A stretch of 64,000 nucleotides of DNA, from the NCBI GenBank assembly GCA_938075675.1, contig CALJHE010000005.1, positions 1 to 64,000 on the forward strand, given 5' to 3'. Below are positions 8,425-16,420 of the stretch, in pieces; positions within the stretch are counted from its first letter, which is position 1, and every line of letters begins with the position of its first letter. The position numbers and the translations under genes are program-made. This stretch comes from Candidatus Poseidoniaceae archaeon (GTDB lineage: Archaea; Thermoplasmatota; Poseidoniia; Poseidoniales; Poseidoniaceae). The notes under the pieces were generated by a model. It ran no database searches. It was not told the origin of the DNA and saw only the letters and a list, made by a program, of their open reading frames with translations.

Positions 8425-9666
8425 TCAGAGTCGCGATTGGTGGCGGTAAGGTCGAAGGAAAACTTCTTCCATTTCCGACTCGGATTCGACCATAATCGCT
8501 TCAGCATCAACGTTGTTTGGGATGCAGGAATTGATTTGCTTTGAACGACCGTATCGTCCTTTGCTGATTGTTCGGGCTGTGACCAGTCCGAGCATGTCAA
8601 GATTAGAGATGAGGCCGGAAACTCTGCGTTGCGTCAACGCATTGTGCCCAATGTATCGGCAAGCTTGTTGGTAAACATCGTACACTTCACCGGTCTGAAT
8701 ATTGCGAAGGCCGTTCTTCTCATTGAGGAGAACGGAGGCAAGAACAAGTTTCTGTTGGCTTGGAAGTGAAGAGATGACAGGGATCATCTGGTCCCGCTCG
8801 ATTTGGTGTTGAGCCATACGAACATGGCGTTGAGTTACGATTGAATCGCCGCTCTGTTCTGCTTTTTCGGTAGAGACTCTCAACAAATCCAATGCGCAAC
8901 GAGCATCACCGTGTTCTTGGGCTGCCAGTGCTGCGCATAATGCGATAACACCGTCGTCAAGAATTTCTTCCTTAAGCGAACCTTCGGAGCGTTGGCGCAA
9001 GATATCCTGAAGTTGGCCTGCATCGTACGGATTGAAAACAATGTCAAGTTGTCCGAGTCGAGAGCGAACACGAGGGTCAAGGAAATCTGTGAACTTCAAA
9101 TCGTTCGAAATACCAATGACGCATGTGCGAGCAGATTTCAACGAAGCATTGAGGCTGGTCAGGTTGTACAGGAGGTCATCACCCGCTTTACGAACCAAAT
9201 GGTCGATTTCGTCGAGAACCAGAATGTAAACGCCGCCTTTTTCGTCCATTCGACGAACAAGTTCACCGAAAACGCGGTCAGTAGGCCAACCTGTGAAAGG
9301 AATCTCATCGATTTCGTGTTCTTCACGCAACGAGTTACCAAGGTGGCTCAACACCCGGTATTGCGTGTCGATTTGTCGGCAATTCACCATGATTGAGCGT
9401 ACGGCTCGGTTCTTTTCTGCTCCCTTCTCTTCGAGTTGGTTGCAGACGAATTTGGTTACTGCTGTTTTTCCAGCACCTGTTACACCGTAGAGGGTCATGT
9501 TGGAAGGGATTTGACCGTTCAATGCTTCAACCAAATTAAAAGCGATTGCTTCAATTTCCTTCTCTCGATGAGGAAGGTTTTCTGGAAGGTGGTCGTGACG
9601 TAGTTTTTCCTTGTTCAAGAACAGTGTTTGCCGTGAGAGAAAATCATCAAAAATGTTTCTGCTCAT
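8425..9666 (-). CDS. cdc6: Orc1/Cdc6 replication initiator
   Basis: This 413-aa AAA+ ATPase is expected to bind the replication origin and help load MCM. Walker A is GVTGAGKT (61-68) and Walker B is LVLDEID (149-155). Sensor 1 is the IGISND strand near 189, and the sensor-2 region DARCALDLLR follows near 257-266. The last 80 or so residues form the winged-helix DNA-binding domain (TGEVYDVYQQACRYIG, RRVSGLISNLDMLGLV). The length matches the archaeal family. In most archaea orc1/cdc6 genes sit beside an origin, and the 235-nt region upstream (9667-9901) has features consistent with that. Confidence 0.95.
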   Translation of the reverse strand: MSRNIFDDFLSRQTLFLNKEKLRHDHLPENLPHREKEIEAIAFNLVEALNGQIPSNMTLYGVTGAGKTAVTKFVCNQLEEKGAEKNRAVRSIMVNCRQIDTQYRVLSHLGNSLREEHEIDEIPFTGWPTDRVFGELVRRMDEKGGVYILVLDEIDHLVRKAGDDLLYNLTSLNASLKSARTCVIGISNDLKFTDFLDPRVRSRLGQLDIVFNPYDAGQLQDILRQRSEGSLKEEILDDGVIALCAALAAQEHGDARCALDLLRVSTEKAEQSGDSIVTQRHVRMAQHQIERDQMIPVISSLPSQQKLVLASVLLNEKNGLRNIQTGEVYDVYQQACRYIGHNALTQRRVSGLISNLDMLGLVTARTISKGRYGRSKQINSCIPNNVDAEAIMVESESEMEEVFLRPYRHQSRL

Positions 9667-9901
9667 GTCGGTGGCCTCTTGGGTTAGGGTTCAATCGAGA
9701 AAGTTCCGGACGGGACTTGCGCGATAATGTGGGTTAGTCCGAGTCCCCCTCATAAGTATGACCGTCGATGAGGTTCGGAGGGAAAGTTTTGATTCGGTTC
9801 GAGAATTAAATGTGAGATTATAAAGGGTCGGCCTTTATACGCTCTTTCTAAGAAAAATAACACAAAATACGGTCGTTTTCCGAACCTTTGTCCGAACAAA
9901 C
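9667..9901. other. Candidate replication origin beside cdc6
   Basis: This non-coding region sits directly upstream of cdc6. It carries two direct copies of CCGAAC (9880-9885 and 9892-9897, 12 bp apart, in the context TTTTCCGAACC / TGTCCGAACA). The inverted form GTTCGG is at 9773-9778, and a related GGTTCG is at 9796-9801, 24 bp from the previous one. Between them lies an AT-rich stretch (about 9800-9875), which could act as an unwinding element. Opposed short repeats flanking an AT-rich core beside an initiator gene fit the usual archaeal origin plan, but the repeats do not match the canonical ORB consensus, so this is an inference. Confidence 0.4.
9819..9839. promoter_or_regulatory. Perfect inverted repeat TATAAAGG-N5-CCTTTATA
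   Basis: The sequence TATAAAGG GTCGG CCTTTATA is a perfect 8-bp inverted repeat with a 5-nt spacer, lying in the cdc6 upstream region. Each arm resembles a TATA box, so it could nucleate transcription in either direction or bind a symmetric regulator. It is 150 bp from the cdc6 start, too far for a simple leaderless promoter. As RNA it could also form a hairpin. Confidence 0.45.
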
Positions 9902-10711
9902 TCACGCGTCGTATTTCTTGATTCCAAGGACCCAATTTTCTCCACTACGGTGAAGACAAAGTCCATCTTCTGCATGATGGACGTTTTCCGGATGAACTGG
10001 ATATTCGTCCGTAACGGTAACTTCAGAATGAACGCCGGGTTGGTCAATGAAGGTATGTGTGACGATGAGACGGACAGATTCAGCCTTCTGGGCCAACGAT
10101 TGAATGTCAGAAGGTTTGTGATGATGATCGGAATCAACCCATTCAGGATATCCCATCTCGATGATGGCCATGCTCGCTGAACAGATTTCATCATGAAGCG
10201 TTTGACATGGGCCTGAATCGCCGCTGTGAACAAAACTTCCTTCTTGACCCGGATTGAAATGGTAACCATAGGGGTCGACGGATTCATCGTGTTGAACTCG
10301 GAAACGTCGCCAAGACATGCCTGAATCAAGTTGCCCTTCAACATCCGAAATCCAAGTGATGGTCGAAAAAATCTCTTCTAAACTACCTGGATAAGCCATT
10401 TCACACAACTTCCACAGATGTTCGCGGACTCCATCTGCGGCAACAACCGTAAGAGGCTTGAGCATTGCTCGGTCGGAGATATACCGCCGCTCAAGCAGTA
10501 AGAACGGGAATCCGAAAACGTGGTCTCCGTGAATATGGGTGATGAAGACGGTTTCAATATCACTGAGAGGAACGCGAGCGCGGCGTAGACTTGCCATCGC
10601 TGTTGGAGGGCAGTCAATGATGTGCTTGCCATCGATGAGGGTAAAGGAGTGGTACCGGCCGTACGGCATGAAGGCGTTCCCAGTTCCAAGCATCTTCACC
10701 TCCTTGGCCAT
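9902..10711 (-). CDS. Metallo-beta-lactamase-fold hydrolase, RNase Z-like
   Basis: This 269-aa protein has the MBL-fold zinc site THIHGDH (58-64) followed by VFGFPFLL, a context typical of RNase Z and related phosphodiesterases. Further ligand candidates are the Asp in HSGDSGP (near 173), an unusual DHHHKPSD cluster (near 203) where RNase Z has its HST segment, and the His in LIVTHTF (near 225). RNase Z would remove tRNA 3' trailers, but the flexible exosite arm is not obvious, so a more general phosphodiesterase remains possible. The ATG at 10711 preserves the first beta-strand; an internal ATG at 10693 has a strong AGGAGGTGAAG in front of it and could be an alternative start. It is downstream of the FAD oxidoreductase, 57 nt away. 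Confidence 0.75.
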   Translation of the reverse strand: MAKEVKMLGTGNAFMPYGRYHSFTLIDGKHIIDCPPTAMASLRRARVPLSDIETVFITHIHGDHVFGFPFLLLERRYISDRAMLKPLTVVAADGVREHLWKLCEMAYPGSLEEIFSTITWISDVEGQLDSGMSWRRFRVQHDESVDPYGYHFNPGQEGSFVHSGDSGPCQTLHDEICSASMAIIEMGYPEWVDSDHHHKPSDIQSLAQKAESVRLIVTHTFIDQPGVHSEVTVTDEYPVHPENVHHAEDGLCLHRSGENWVLGIKKYDA

Positions 10712-10768
10712 GCATCATCCAATAGGACCGACTTCTTTTCATCATCGGTCGAAAATGTTGACCGATGT

Positions 10769-12022
10769 TCAATTGGAAGCAAACGCCTCAATAATCCGCT
10801 GAGAAGTTTTCTCCGCCGAAAGCAGTGCTCCTTCGACACTTCCATGTACCGTATGGTCACCACACTCAAACGCCTTGTCTGTTGTTGAGGGAAGACCAGA
10901 AAGCGCAGTGCCTGCACCCACCTCCGGCAAAGCGTGTTCAATGTGCTGGATGGCTAAATTCTCCCACCCATCAACATCTGGGCCAAACCAAGAACGCAAT
11001 TCCTTTGTGGCAACATCGAGTACCTCCTCGGCACTGGTTAGGCCCAATGCTTCTGCTGTTTCTCCAACGATGGTAACGGTGACCAGTGAACGACCATTCG
11101 GGGCATAGCTGGGTTGCACATCCGATGGAACTGCGATGTGTGCAATCAACTGGTTTTGCGTTTTCACATCTCCGTTAAGCATAATGTGATTGGAACTGAA
11201 AGGAGATTTGGAAGCACCAAAGTGCAGCGTCCAAACATGGCGTTTACTTTCAGTTCTCCGAGGATTGTAAGCATGGACAATGGCATCAAAGGTTTTGTCT
11301 TGACCAGCTATTCGAAGGGTATGCTCGTCAAGAACTTCAGCATCCGTGTTCAAATGGATACGTTCATCTCCAAGAAGATCTGCCAAAAAGCGAGGTGCTG
11401 CAGCAATTCCATCTTTTGGAAGAACCATGTCCCCCTCAGACATCATTCGAAACACAAAACGGAACATTCGTTCGTTGGTTCGGAGGTCATTTTCGAGAAA
11501 AATACCAGAAAAAAGTGGATGGAAAAAACGGTCAATCATGGATTGAGAAAAGCCCCTTTTGCGGAGCATAATGCTGGTTTCCTTATCATCGCCTGCAAAC
11601 ACTTGTTCCGTCTTTCCTCTACGAACAAACTCGCGAAGACGGGCCACGCGTAGTAAATCAAAGGGAGATGCAAAACCGTTCAATCCTCCCGCTAGACCTT
11701 GTACTGGACGGCGGAACGGATCTGCTAAGCGCCAAAACTTGGCTTTGCCTTTCTTGTGCTGGACAACCACTGCACCTGGTTCAAACGCTTTGGCTTCGAG
11801 TTTCTTGAAATCAAAAGCCCGCTTTGAGGTAGGGTAGGCAGATTGCATCACGTGAAAACCGTGGTCGAGTAAGAATCCGTCGACCTTATCGGTCATCATT
11901 CGCCCGCCAATGCGGTCTGATTTCTCGTAGACTTGGACATTAAAGCCCTCTTCGTGAAGAAGAGCTGCACATCGAAGGCCGGACAATCCTGCGCCGAGAA
12001 CTGCGATGGATGGGCTCATCAT
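10769..12022 (-). CDS. FAD-dependent amine-oxidase/phytoene-desaturase-like oxidoreductase
   Basis: This 417-aa flavoprotein has the N-terminal dinucleotide-binding motif VLGAGLSG (8-15), then VYEKSDRIGGRM (the FAD ribose-binding Glu and the GGR signature of the amine oxidase/protoporphyrinogen oxidase/CrtI group). The C-terminal FAD motif is GDHTVHGSVEGALLSAE. It is about 70-100 residues shorter than true phytoene desaturase, and the substrate is unknown; hydrophobic isoprenoid-like substrates are common in the superfamily. The gene follows the UbiB-like kinase gene by 6 nt, so the two are almost certainly co-transcribed, which hints at quinone or isoprenoid metabolism. Confidence 0.8.
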   Translation of the reverse strand: MMSPSIAVLGAGLSGLRCAALLHEEGFNVQVYEKSDRIGGRMMTDKVDGFLLDHGFHVMQSAYPTSKRAFDFKKLEAKAFEPGAVVVQHKKGKAKFWRLADPFRRPVQGLAGGLNGFASPFDLLRVARLREFVRRGKTEQVFAGDDKETSIMLRKRGFSQSMIDRFFHPLFSGIFLENDLRTNERMFRFVFRMMSEGDMVLPKDGIAAAPRFLADLLGDERIHLNTDAEVLDEHTLRIAGQDKTFDAIVHAYNPRRTESKRHVWTLHFGASKSPFSSNHIMLNGDVKTQNQLIAHIAVPSDVQPSYAPNGRSLVTVTIVGETAEALGLTSAEEVLDVATKELRSWFGPDVDGWENLAIQHIEHALPEVGAGTALSGLPSTTDKAFECGDHTVHGSVEGALLSAEKTSQRIIEAFASN

Positions 12023-12028
12023 ACCACC

Positions 12029-13246
12029 TCAAATGTTCAATTTTTCTTTGAACTCTTCCAAGAAAGGCCCCATCGATTGTATCAGTAATGCATCTGGATG
12101 CGTACGGATAACCAGCCCATCGAGGTACATCAATGCTCGAATAATTGGGAATGCTTCCTCGCCAAAGTTCGCACCTGCGTGTTCAACTGCGGCACGAACG
12201 GTCTTCATCATGATACGGGTCAGACTTTGTTCCCCAACCGGTTTGTTCTCGAAGTCGTGATAGATATCGCCCATCGTTGCATAGTATTTCTTGAGTTTCT
12301 TTTCGTTTGGCGTCAATTCAGTCATTGCCAGCAATGCTGTGAATGCCTCATGGCGTTCTTGGCGAGACAGATGGTCGAAGAACGTGAACAGCGAGTGAGC
12401 AACATGTTTCGGTGCATGACAGATGGCACCGTTGTCAATGAAGACGAACTTGCCTTCTTTGTCAATAATACAATTCCCAGGGTGAAGGTCACCGTGGAAG
12501 GTACCTATCCCGAACAAGAATGCGCCGTGTATGCGGAAAAATTGCAGTAAGAAATCCCAACTGAGTGACTTTTGCTCAATTCCCTCTTCCAAGGACATGC
12601 CTTCGATGTATTCGGAAACAAGGATGTCTTGATTGGAAAGTTCCGGATAGTAAATGGGGAAACGAAGCAACGACATTTCAAAGTCATTGGAAAGGGAAGT
12701 CTGGATGCCCTTGAGTTCATCTGCTCCTTTGATTTCGTTTCGCAGGTCGAGTTCTCGCAGCGTGTAGTCAGCAACGTGATTAATCAGCGCCATTGGGTTG
12801 CCGACTTTCCGCAGTTTGGGTGCAAAAATAAGGAAAATTCGAAGCCATCTACGCATTTTGGCGACTTCTTTCTTGAACTCAACGGCGTTGGTTTGCTTGA
12901 TGAATTTGATAACGACTTCTTCGCCCGTCTTCAGACGCCCACGGTGAACTTGGCCGACGGATGCTGCTGCGAGTGGCTCATCATCAATGGATTCGAAGGC
13001 ATCAGTGAAACCTTTCGGCGCTTTTTTGGCAATTGTCTCGTGCAAATTCTCAGATTCGATTGATGCTGCATGCTGATACAATTGCTGCAGTTGACGGCAC
13101 TTTTCAACGCCGAGTAAATCAGGGCGAAGGGCGAAAATTTGGGCGAGTTTCACTGCAATGAGGCCTTGACGCTGAATCCAATCGAGATCTGCTGGCTTCT
13201 TCCGCAGGATTTGACGCATGAACCGAAAGAAGGTGAATGCTCGCAT
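12029..13246 (-). CDS. ABC1/AarF/UbiB atypical kinase-like protein
   Basis: This is a 405-aa member of the UbiB/COQ8 protein-kinase-like family, which supports isoprenoid quinone or lipid metabolism by ATP-dependent action on membrane partners. The Ala-rich loop AAASVGQVH (93-101), the VVIKF lysine strand (111-115), the catalytic-loop equivalent HGDLHPGN (251-258) and the metal-binding FIDNG (269-273, in place of DFG) are all present. The KxGQ motif characteristic of the family reads KLAQ (33-36), with Ala for Gly. I see no C-terminal transmembrane pair of the kind found in bacterial UbiB. It starts the pair with the FAD oxidoreductase. Confidence 0.87.
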   Translation of the reverse strand: MRAFTFFRFMRQILRKKPADLDWIQRQGLIAVKLAQIFALRPDLLGVEKCRQLQQLYQHAASIESENLHETIAKKAPKGFTDAFESIDDEPLAAASVGQVHRGRLKTGEEVVIKFIKQTNAVEFKKEVAKMRRWLRIFLIFAPKLRKVGNPMALINHVADYTLRELDLRNEIKGADELKGIQTSLSNDFEMSLLRFPIYYPELSNQDILVSEYIEGMSLEEGIEQKSLSWDFLLQFFRIHGAFLFGIGTFHGDLHPGNCIIDKEGKFVFIDNGAICHAPKHVAHSLFTFFDHLSRQERHEAFTALLAMTELTPNEKKLKKYYATMGDIYHDFENKPVGEQSLTRIMMKTVRAAVEHAGANFGEEAFPIIRALMYLDGLVIRTHPDALLIQSMGPFLEEFKEKLNI

Positions 13247-13286
13247 GAGCCAAAGTTAGGACAACGGCTTATGAAAGGATGTTTTT

Positions 13287-14690
13287 TCAATCCGATTCTT
13301 CATCCAACTCTTCGTCGATAAAAATGAGGGTATAACGCCATGTTGGCTCATCACTGTCCTCGACTAATTCACGGCGAACTCGGACATTTCCGTTCTCTGG
13401 ATAGCGAGCAAGAAGTGCACCTTGGATGATTCCGTCGTCAAGTTCCCACAGCGGCAATGCTTCTTGGGAATCCATATTTGCAGGGTGAGCAAGTTTGACA
13501 ATAATGTGGAAGAACGGATCGCTGTCGTAATCAAGTTCGCCTAGTCCGGCGTGCTCCCACCAGTCCATCAGTTCGTTAAGGTACTCGACATGACCTTCGA
13601 TTTTACGAAGACTAAACGTCAATTCTTCACCAATGCGTTGACCAACTTGTCGCAACATAGTATTGATGTCAATTCCAAGTTGGTTGAGACTTTGCACCGT
13701 TCCTTCTTGCAAAGCTGCACGGGCTTGATTGATGCCCCGGGTAGAGGCAAGGAAAGACTCAGGGTTGAACGGAGTGTCCTTTTCGGGTAGTTCAGAACTG
13801 ACTTGGAGTGCGTCTCGGAATTGGTCAAGGAACGAGCCTTGTCCGACCGTGAGTCGCAATGGATCAACAATTCTCTCTTCAGTAAAGCGCTTCTTCGCGC
13901 TTTCAAAGTCAACAGCCTTACTCCAGATAGCAGATACGAAGTCTGAGTGAGAATTACTGAACACATCGGAATTAATGACCAATGCCGCGTCTTCACGGCC
14001 TCGTCCAACGGGGTTTTCCTCGACATGGAGGAATTGAATGACGTTGTTCGCATCTTGCAAAACTCCCAGTGAACTGATTTCATCGGTGTGGCGAATTTCA
14101 ATGCCGTCATCGAGTTGGTCGTAGAATCGAATCGTTCTACGGTCGAGTTGAGCAAGAACAGTTACAACAACACCACGCTGAGATGCAGAGTTAACTTCAG
14201 CAAGGCCGGATGAACGGCAGAGATGAAGAATACCGAATCGACCGAGGAGAAGTGTGAGACGCTCTTCTGCTTCATCAGCAAAGTTTGCAATCTTCTTGTG
14301 AATGTGTTCGCGACCTTTCAGCACTGCAAATCGAGCGCTTGTTTCTCCTGATTCGCCGTCTTTTTCTTCCTCATAGTCTGATTTAGCACCGGACATCAAC
14401 TTCTCAAACGATTGGCTTGTTCGGTCGATTCGTTCACGTTGGTCTTTGATGAGGCGCTTGAATAAAACCGGAAGTGACGAGCAAGAAAAGCGCATAGGTC
14501 GGTCGGCGGTAACGCTCACAAGGCCAATTTCGGTAAGCCTTGAGAGAGAATTGTACGCATCAAGGCGGTTCGTGCCGAGTTTCTTAGCCAGCTCGCTTGC
14601 TTTGAGTTCTTTCGAAGTCGAGAGAATCAAGACGGAGCGGGCTTCTCGTTCTGACAATCCAGCGTCTTGAAACAGTTCAGCCCAGTTCAT
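13287..14690 (-). CDS. TrmB-like transcriptional regulator
   Basis: This 467-aa protein begins with a TrmB-type winged helix (SEREARSVLILSTSKELKASELAKKLGTNRLDAYNSLSRLTEIGLV, residues 13-57) and a short coiled helix (LIKDQRERIDRTSQSFEKL). Residues 120-270 form an alpha/beta domain similar in placement to the TrmB effector or PLD-like domain (REHIHKKIANFADEAEERLTLLLGRFG). The C-terminal 200 residues are an acidic unknown region. It overlaps the peroxiredoxin gene by four bases (ATGA), so the two are translated as a unit and the regulator may respond to oxidative or metabolic stress; that is an inference. The length exceeds the usual 330-360 aa of TrmB proteins. Confidence 0.75.
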   Translation of the reverse strand: MNWAELFQDAGLSEREARSVLILSTSKELKASELAKKLGTNRLDAYNSLSRLTEIGLVSVTADRPMRFSCSSLPVLFKRLIKDQRERIDRTSQSFEKLMSGAKSDYEEEKDGESGETSARFAVLKGREHIHKKIANFADEAEERLTLLLGRFGILHLCRSSGLAEVNSASQRGVVVTVLAQLDRRTIRFYDQLDDGIEIRHTDEISSLGVLQDANNVIQFLHVEENPVGRGREDAALVINSDVFSNSHSDFVSAIWSKAVDFESAKKRFTEERIVDPLRLTVGQGSFLDQFRDALQVSSELPEKDTPFNPESFLASTRGINQARAALQEGTVQSLNQLGIDINTMLRQVGQRIGEELTFSLRKIEGHVEYLNELMDWWEHAGLGELDYDSDPFFHIIVKLAHPANMDSQEALPLWELDDGIIQGALLARYPENGNVRVRRELVEDSDEPTWRYTLIFIDEELDEESD

Positions 14691-15166
14691 TTCATTTCTC
14701 CCCCAGCAGAGAGAGAACTGAAAGCGGAGAGAATACGTGCAACGTGACGGCGTGGTCGGAAGAGCCAGTCGTAGCAGTAGTGCACCTTGCGATCAGGTCC
14801 GATAAGGAACGAAGATTTGCTCGGGAACATTCCGAGGTGAACTGGGACACCGTAGGCTTCTGCAACCTCGCGGTCAGGATCGCTCAAGAGAGCGAAAGGT
14901 AAATCCAGTTCTGACTTGAAACGGCGATGGTCTTCAAGAGAATCTTGGCTGATTCCAATCACTTCAACAGGAGGAGTAAGTGATTGGAACAGGTCGTACT
15001 GTTGCTTGAACGTCAAGCAGCCTCGCTTGCAGGTTGGGGACCCGTCTTTAGCATAGAAGAAAAGAACCTTCCATTTGTCGTCGTAATCAGCCAACGAAAT
15101 TGTCTCGTCGGTGGTAGAAGGGAGCGTGAAATTGGGTGCTGTCTGTCCAACAAGTTTGTTTCCCAT
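14687..15166 (-). CDS. Peroxiredoxin of the BCP/PrxQ type
   Basis: This 159-aa thioredoxin-fold peroxidase reduces hydrogen peroxide and organic peroxides. The active-site region reads YAKDGSPTCKRGC (38-50): the peroxidatic Cys is Cys46 and a possible resolving Cys is Cys50. The spacing is one residue shorter than the common PrxQ CxxxxC. Downstream, VIGISQDSLEDHRRF and LPFALLSDPDREVAEAYGV match the family core. It is first in a two-gene unit with the TrmB-like regulator (4-nt overlap). Confidence 0.9.
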   Translation of the reverse strand: MGNKLVGQTAPNFTLPSTTDETISLADYDDKWKVLFFYAKDGSPTCKRGCLTFKQQYDLFQSLTPPVEVIGISQDSLEDHRRFKSELDLPFALLSDPDREVAEAYGVPVHLGMFPSKSSFLIGPDRKVHYCYDWLFRPRRHVARILSAFSSLSAGGEMK

Positions 15167-15201
15167 ACCTGCCCCACCGGTGTCGTCCTTGTAAACTAAT
15201 A

Positions 15202-15834
15202 CTATGCCTGTTCTGGAATTAGGTGGCCCATTCGCTTTGCTTTCGTGGAAAGGTAATGGTTATTGGTTTTGCAGCGACCAGTGATGTGTGGAACACGTTC
15301 ATCGATGGATATGCCATTTGACAACAAGCCTTCGATTTTCAGAGGGTTGTTGGTCATCAGTCGGACGTTTGTGACACCGACTTGCTTCAACATGTGGGCG
15401 CTGAAGTCATACTCACGGCCGTCTGCTGGCAAGTTGAGAGCGAGATTTGCATCGAGTGTGTCCATGCCGATGTCCTGGAGTGCGTAGGCACGAATTTTAG
15501 CTTCTAAGCCAATTCCTCGACCTTCTTGGCGCATGTAAACGACTGCCCCGCATCCTTCTTCTTGTATGCGCTTCATCGCTGCTTTCAATTGCGGTCCACA
15601 GTCGCACTTGAGAGAGCCAAATGCATCGCCGGTCAAACACTCAGAGTGTATGCGTACCAATGGGGATCTTGAGGTGTCGTCGAGTCCTACTGAGAGAATG
15701 CTGTGTTCTGCTCCATCGTCGTCTACGAAAACACGCATCCTGAAGTTTCCTTGTTCGGTAGGGAGTACCGCGTCTGATTTTATTTCTTTTGCAAGGTTGT
15801 AGTTCTTGATATCAAGGTTGTAGTTCTTGTTCAT
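15202..15834 (-). CDS. ribA: GTP cyclohydrolase II (riboflavin pathway)
   Basis: This 210-aa enzyme opens the GTP imidazole ring, the first committed step of riboflavin synthesis. Zinc ligands are in HSECLTGDAFGSLKCDCG (63-80: Cys66, Cys77, Cys79) and the catalytic segment is RQEGRGIGL (102-110). This is the bacterial-type single-domain enzyme rather than the archaeal GTP cyclohydrolase III, consistent with horizontal acquisition. A TATA box centred about 26 nt before the ATG suggests a leaderless mRNA. The first residues contain a short duplication (NYNLDIK-NYNLAKE). Riboflavin supply matters here because photolyase and the FAD oxidoreductase in this window need flavin. Confidence 0.93.
   Translation of the reverse strand: MNKNYNLDIKNYNLAKEIKSDAVLPTEQGNFRMRVFVDDDGAEHSILSVGLDDTSRSPLVRIHSECLTGDAFGSLKCDCGPQLKAAMKRIQEEGCGAVVYMRQEGRGIGLEAKIRAYALQDIGMDTLDANLALNLPADGREYDFSAHMLKQVGVTNVRLMTNNPLKIEGLLSNGISIDERVPHITGRCKTNNHYLSTKAKRMGHLIPEQA
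15792..15829. repeat. Short tandem duplication at the start of ribA
   Basis: The 17-mer CAAGGTTGTAGTTCTTG occurs at 15792-15808 and again at 15813-15829, 21 bp apart. In the ribA frame it duplicates the residues NYNL at the N terminus, seven codons apart, so the frame is preserved. Confidence 0.8.
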
Positions 15835-15856
15835 GTACGTTGTTCAAGCATTGTGG

Positions 15857-15864
15857 ATATAAAA
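15857..15864 (-). promoter_or_regulatory. TATA box for leaderless ribA transcript
   Basis: TTTTATAT on the minus strand is centred about 26 nt upstream of the ribA ATG at 15834. In archaea that spacing places the transcription start at or next to the start codon, so the mRNA is probably leaderless. There is no purine-rich ribosome-binding site in the gap, which agrees with that reading. Confidence 0.5.
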
Positions 15865-15898
15865 GACTGTATCAAACCTTGATTTTTGAAAACACTTC

Positions 15899-15905
15899 TT
15901 TATAA
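15899..15905 (+). promoter_or_regulatory. TATA box for leaderless NUDIX transcript
   Basis: TTTATAA is centred at 15902, about 27 nt before the second ATG (15929) of the NUDIX ORF. This favours 15929 over 15920 as the real start and again predicts a leaderless mRNA. It forms a divergent promoter pair with the ribA box. Confidence 0.45.
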
Positions 15906-15928
15906 CCTCGCCCAGTGGAATGCGACTC

Positions 15929-16420
15929 ATGCACACCGTGAAATGCGATCTTGGAGTTGCGGCAATTGTTCGCAGATCCCGAAGCATTTTGTTGGTCCAA
16001 GAGGCACACGGGCGCTACAAGAACCATTGGGGACTTCCGAAGGGATACGTGAACAGCAGCGAGCTTCCAAGCCATGCCGTGCTGCGAGAACTCTCGGAAG
16101 AGTGTGAGGTTGAGGGTAAAGTAATCGGCGTTCAATCGGTGAGAGAAAGACTCCTTGAGGGCACTCCAGCCATTTTCATCGCTTACCTTGTCGAACTCAG
16201 CGACGAAGCAACACCCACTCCTGGTGAAGAGGTCATTGAAACTCGATTTGTTGATGCTGATGAATTCGACTCGCTGAATTGGATCAGCGACGCCATGCAC
16301 TCCATGGCACTCGCTGCAGTCAACTCGAATCAAGCATTGCGCACCATTGATTACGAAATCAACCGTGGACATCCATACATGCTCCACACCCTTCCAAAGA
16401 CATGGGGTGGAGAAGCGTGA
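15929..16420 (+). CDS. NUDIX hydrolase
   Basis: This protein of about 163 aa has a complete NUDIX box, GYVNSSELPSHAVLRELSEE, continuing CEVEG (pattern Gx5Ex7REUxEExGU), at about residues 39-63. It therefore hydrolyses a nucleoside diphosphate linked to another moiety; candidates are oxidised nucleotides, ADP-ribose or diadenosine polyphosphates, but the flanking sequence does not single one out. I prefer the ATG at 15929 to the ORF-track ATG at 15920 because of the TATA spacing. The stop overlaps the start of the photolyase gene (GTGA), suggesting co-translation and perhaps a shared role in dealing with damaged nucleotides and DNA. Confidence 0.87.
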   Translation: MHTVKCDLGVAAIVRRSRSILLVQEAHGRYKNHWGLPKGYVNSSELPSHAVLRELSEECEVEGKVIGVQSVRERLLEGTPAIFIAYLVELSDEATPTPGEEVIETRFVDADEFDSLNWISDAMHSMALAAVNSNQALRTIDYEINRGHPYMLHTLPKTWGGEA

